From contig CAZUSI010000016.1 of assembly GCA_964623395.1 (NCBI GenBank), positions 1 to 23,665 on the forward strand: a stretch of DNA of 23,665 nucleotides. Direction: 5' to 3'. The stretch comes from JBDRZD01 sp964623395 (GTDB lineage: Bacteria > Hydrothermota > Hydrothermia > Hydrothermales > Hydrothermaceae). The notes under the pieces are model-generated. The model was not told where the DNA came from and ran no database searches. It saw only the letters and a list, made by a program, of their open reading frames with translations. Both the position numbers and the translations under genes were made by a program. Shown here piece after piece: positions 23,575-23,665 of this stretch (position 1 is the first letter of the stretch; every line of letters starts with the position of its first letter).

Positions 23575-23665
23575 AAATAAAATTTAAAAATAAAGAAATC
23601 TATCCTATTTAGGAAAAATTTTTAAATAGGGATCCCCTCTATATATCTTCTTTCCTTAACAATTC

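Noticed and set aside
23622..23663. Possible 3' end of a minus-strand gene at the window edge (13 codons then TAA)
   Set aside because: Too short to recognise; the codons give no family motif and other frames are equally possible.

Overview
The window is very AT-rich (GC roughly 30% by eye) and almost fully coding, with short or overlapping intergenic spacers. It carries two 100-base N gaps, at 2005-2104 and 11434-11533. The gene content points to an anaerobic, Gram-negative-type and possibly thermophilic bacterium. The evidence is an OmpA-type outer-membrane protein, a PorV-like barrel, a secreted protein with a FlgD/type-IX-like C-terminus, bacterial ribosomal proteins, and a thiamine pathway built on the archaeal/eukaryotic-style Thi4 enzyme instead of ThiG/ThiS/ThiH. 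Lineages of the WOR-3/Stahlbacteria or neighbouring candidate-phylum kind would fit, but this is inference from gene content, not a placement.

Region 1 (13-6633, + strand) is a cell-surface cluster. It encodes a large secreted protein (Asp-box propeller, Ig-like repeats with near-identical DNA copies, FlgD-like tail; interrupted by the first N gap), a PorV-like barrel fused to two carboxypeptidase-regulatory-like domains and an OmpA peptidoglycan-binding domain, and a HEAT-repeat protein ending in a BamE/SmpA-like segment.

Region 2 (13508 down to 6577, - strand) is one run of eleven tightly packed genes: rpsS-rplV-rpsC-rplP-rpmC followed by thiC-nicotinamidase-thiD-thi4-(unknown, DUF6775-like)-thiE. 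The ribosomal part is a five-gene excerpt of the S10 operon. It leads into a nearly complete thiamine-phosphate pathway: ThiC makes the pyrimidine, ThiD phosphorylates it, Thi4 makes the thiazole from NAD and glycine, and ThiE joins the halves. The nicotinamidase makes sense here because Thi4 chemistry releases nicotinamide. The uncharacterised Cys/His-motif protein between Thi4 and ThiE is the best candidate for a new component. I see no TPP riboswitch. Thi4 carries Cys, not His, at the position that decides the sulfur source.

Region 3 (13608-17862, + strand) holds archease, a MoxR-type AAA ATPase, an NfeD-family membrane serine protease, its slipin/stomatin partner, and a CDF metal-cation transporter whose full-length reading frame has no ATG/GTG/TTG start; its natural start would be an ATA overlapping the slipin stop.

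Region 4 (17859-23274, + strand) opens with a consensus promoter. It encodes a membrane-anchored GAF/MCP-like sensor, a PutP-type sodium/solute symporter, a small eight-cysteine protein, nucleoside diphosphate kinase and a short NFACT/RqcH-like protein. A convergent gene for a small EF-Tu-domain-2-like protein closes the window.

Both N gaps are flanked by the same exact 55-base sequence on each side. This looks like an assembly-graph overlap written out twice, so both gaps are probably much smaller than 100 bases or absent. No rRNA, tRNA, CRISPR array or insertion sequence was seen, and no clear intrinsic terminator was found.
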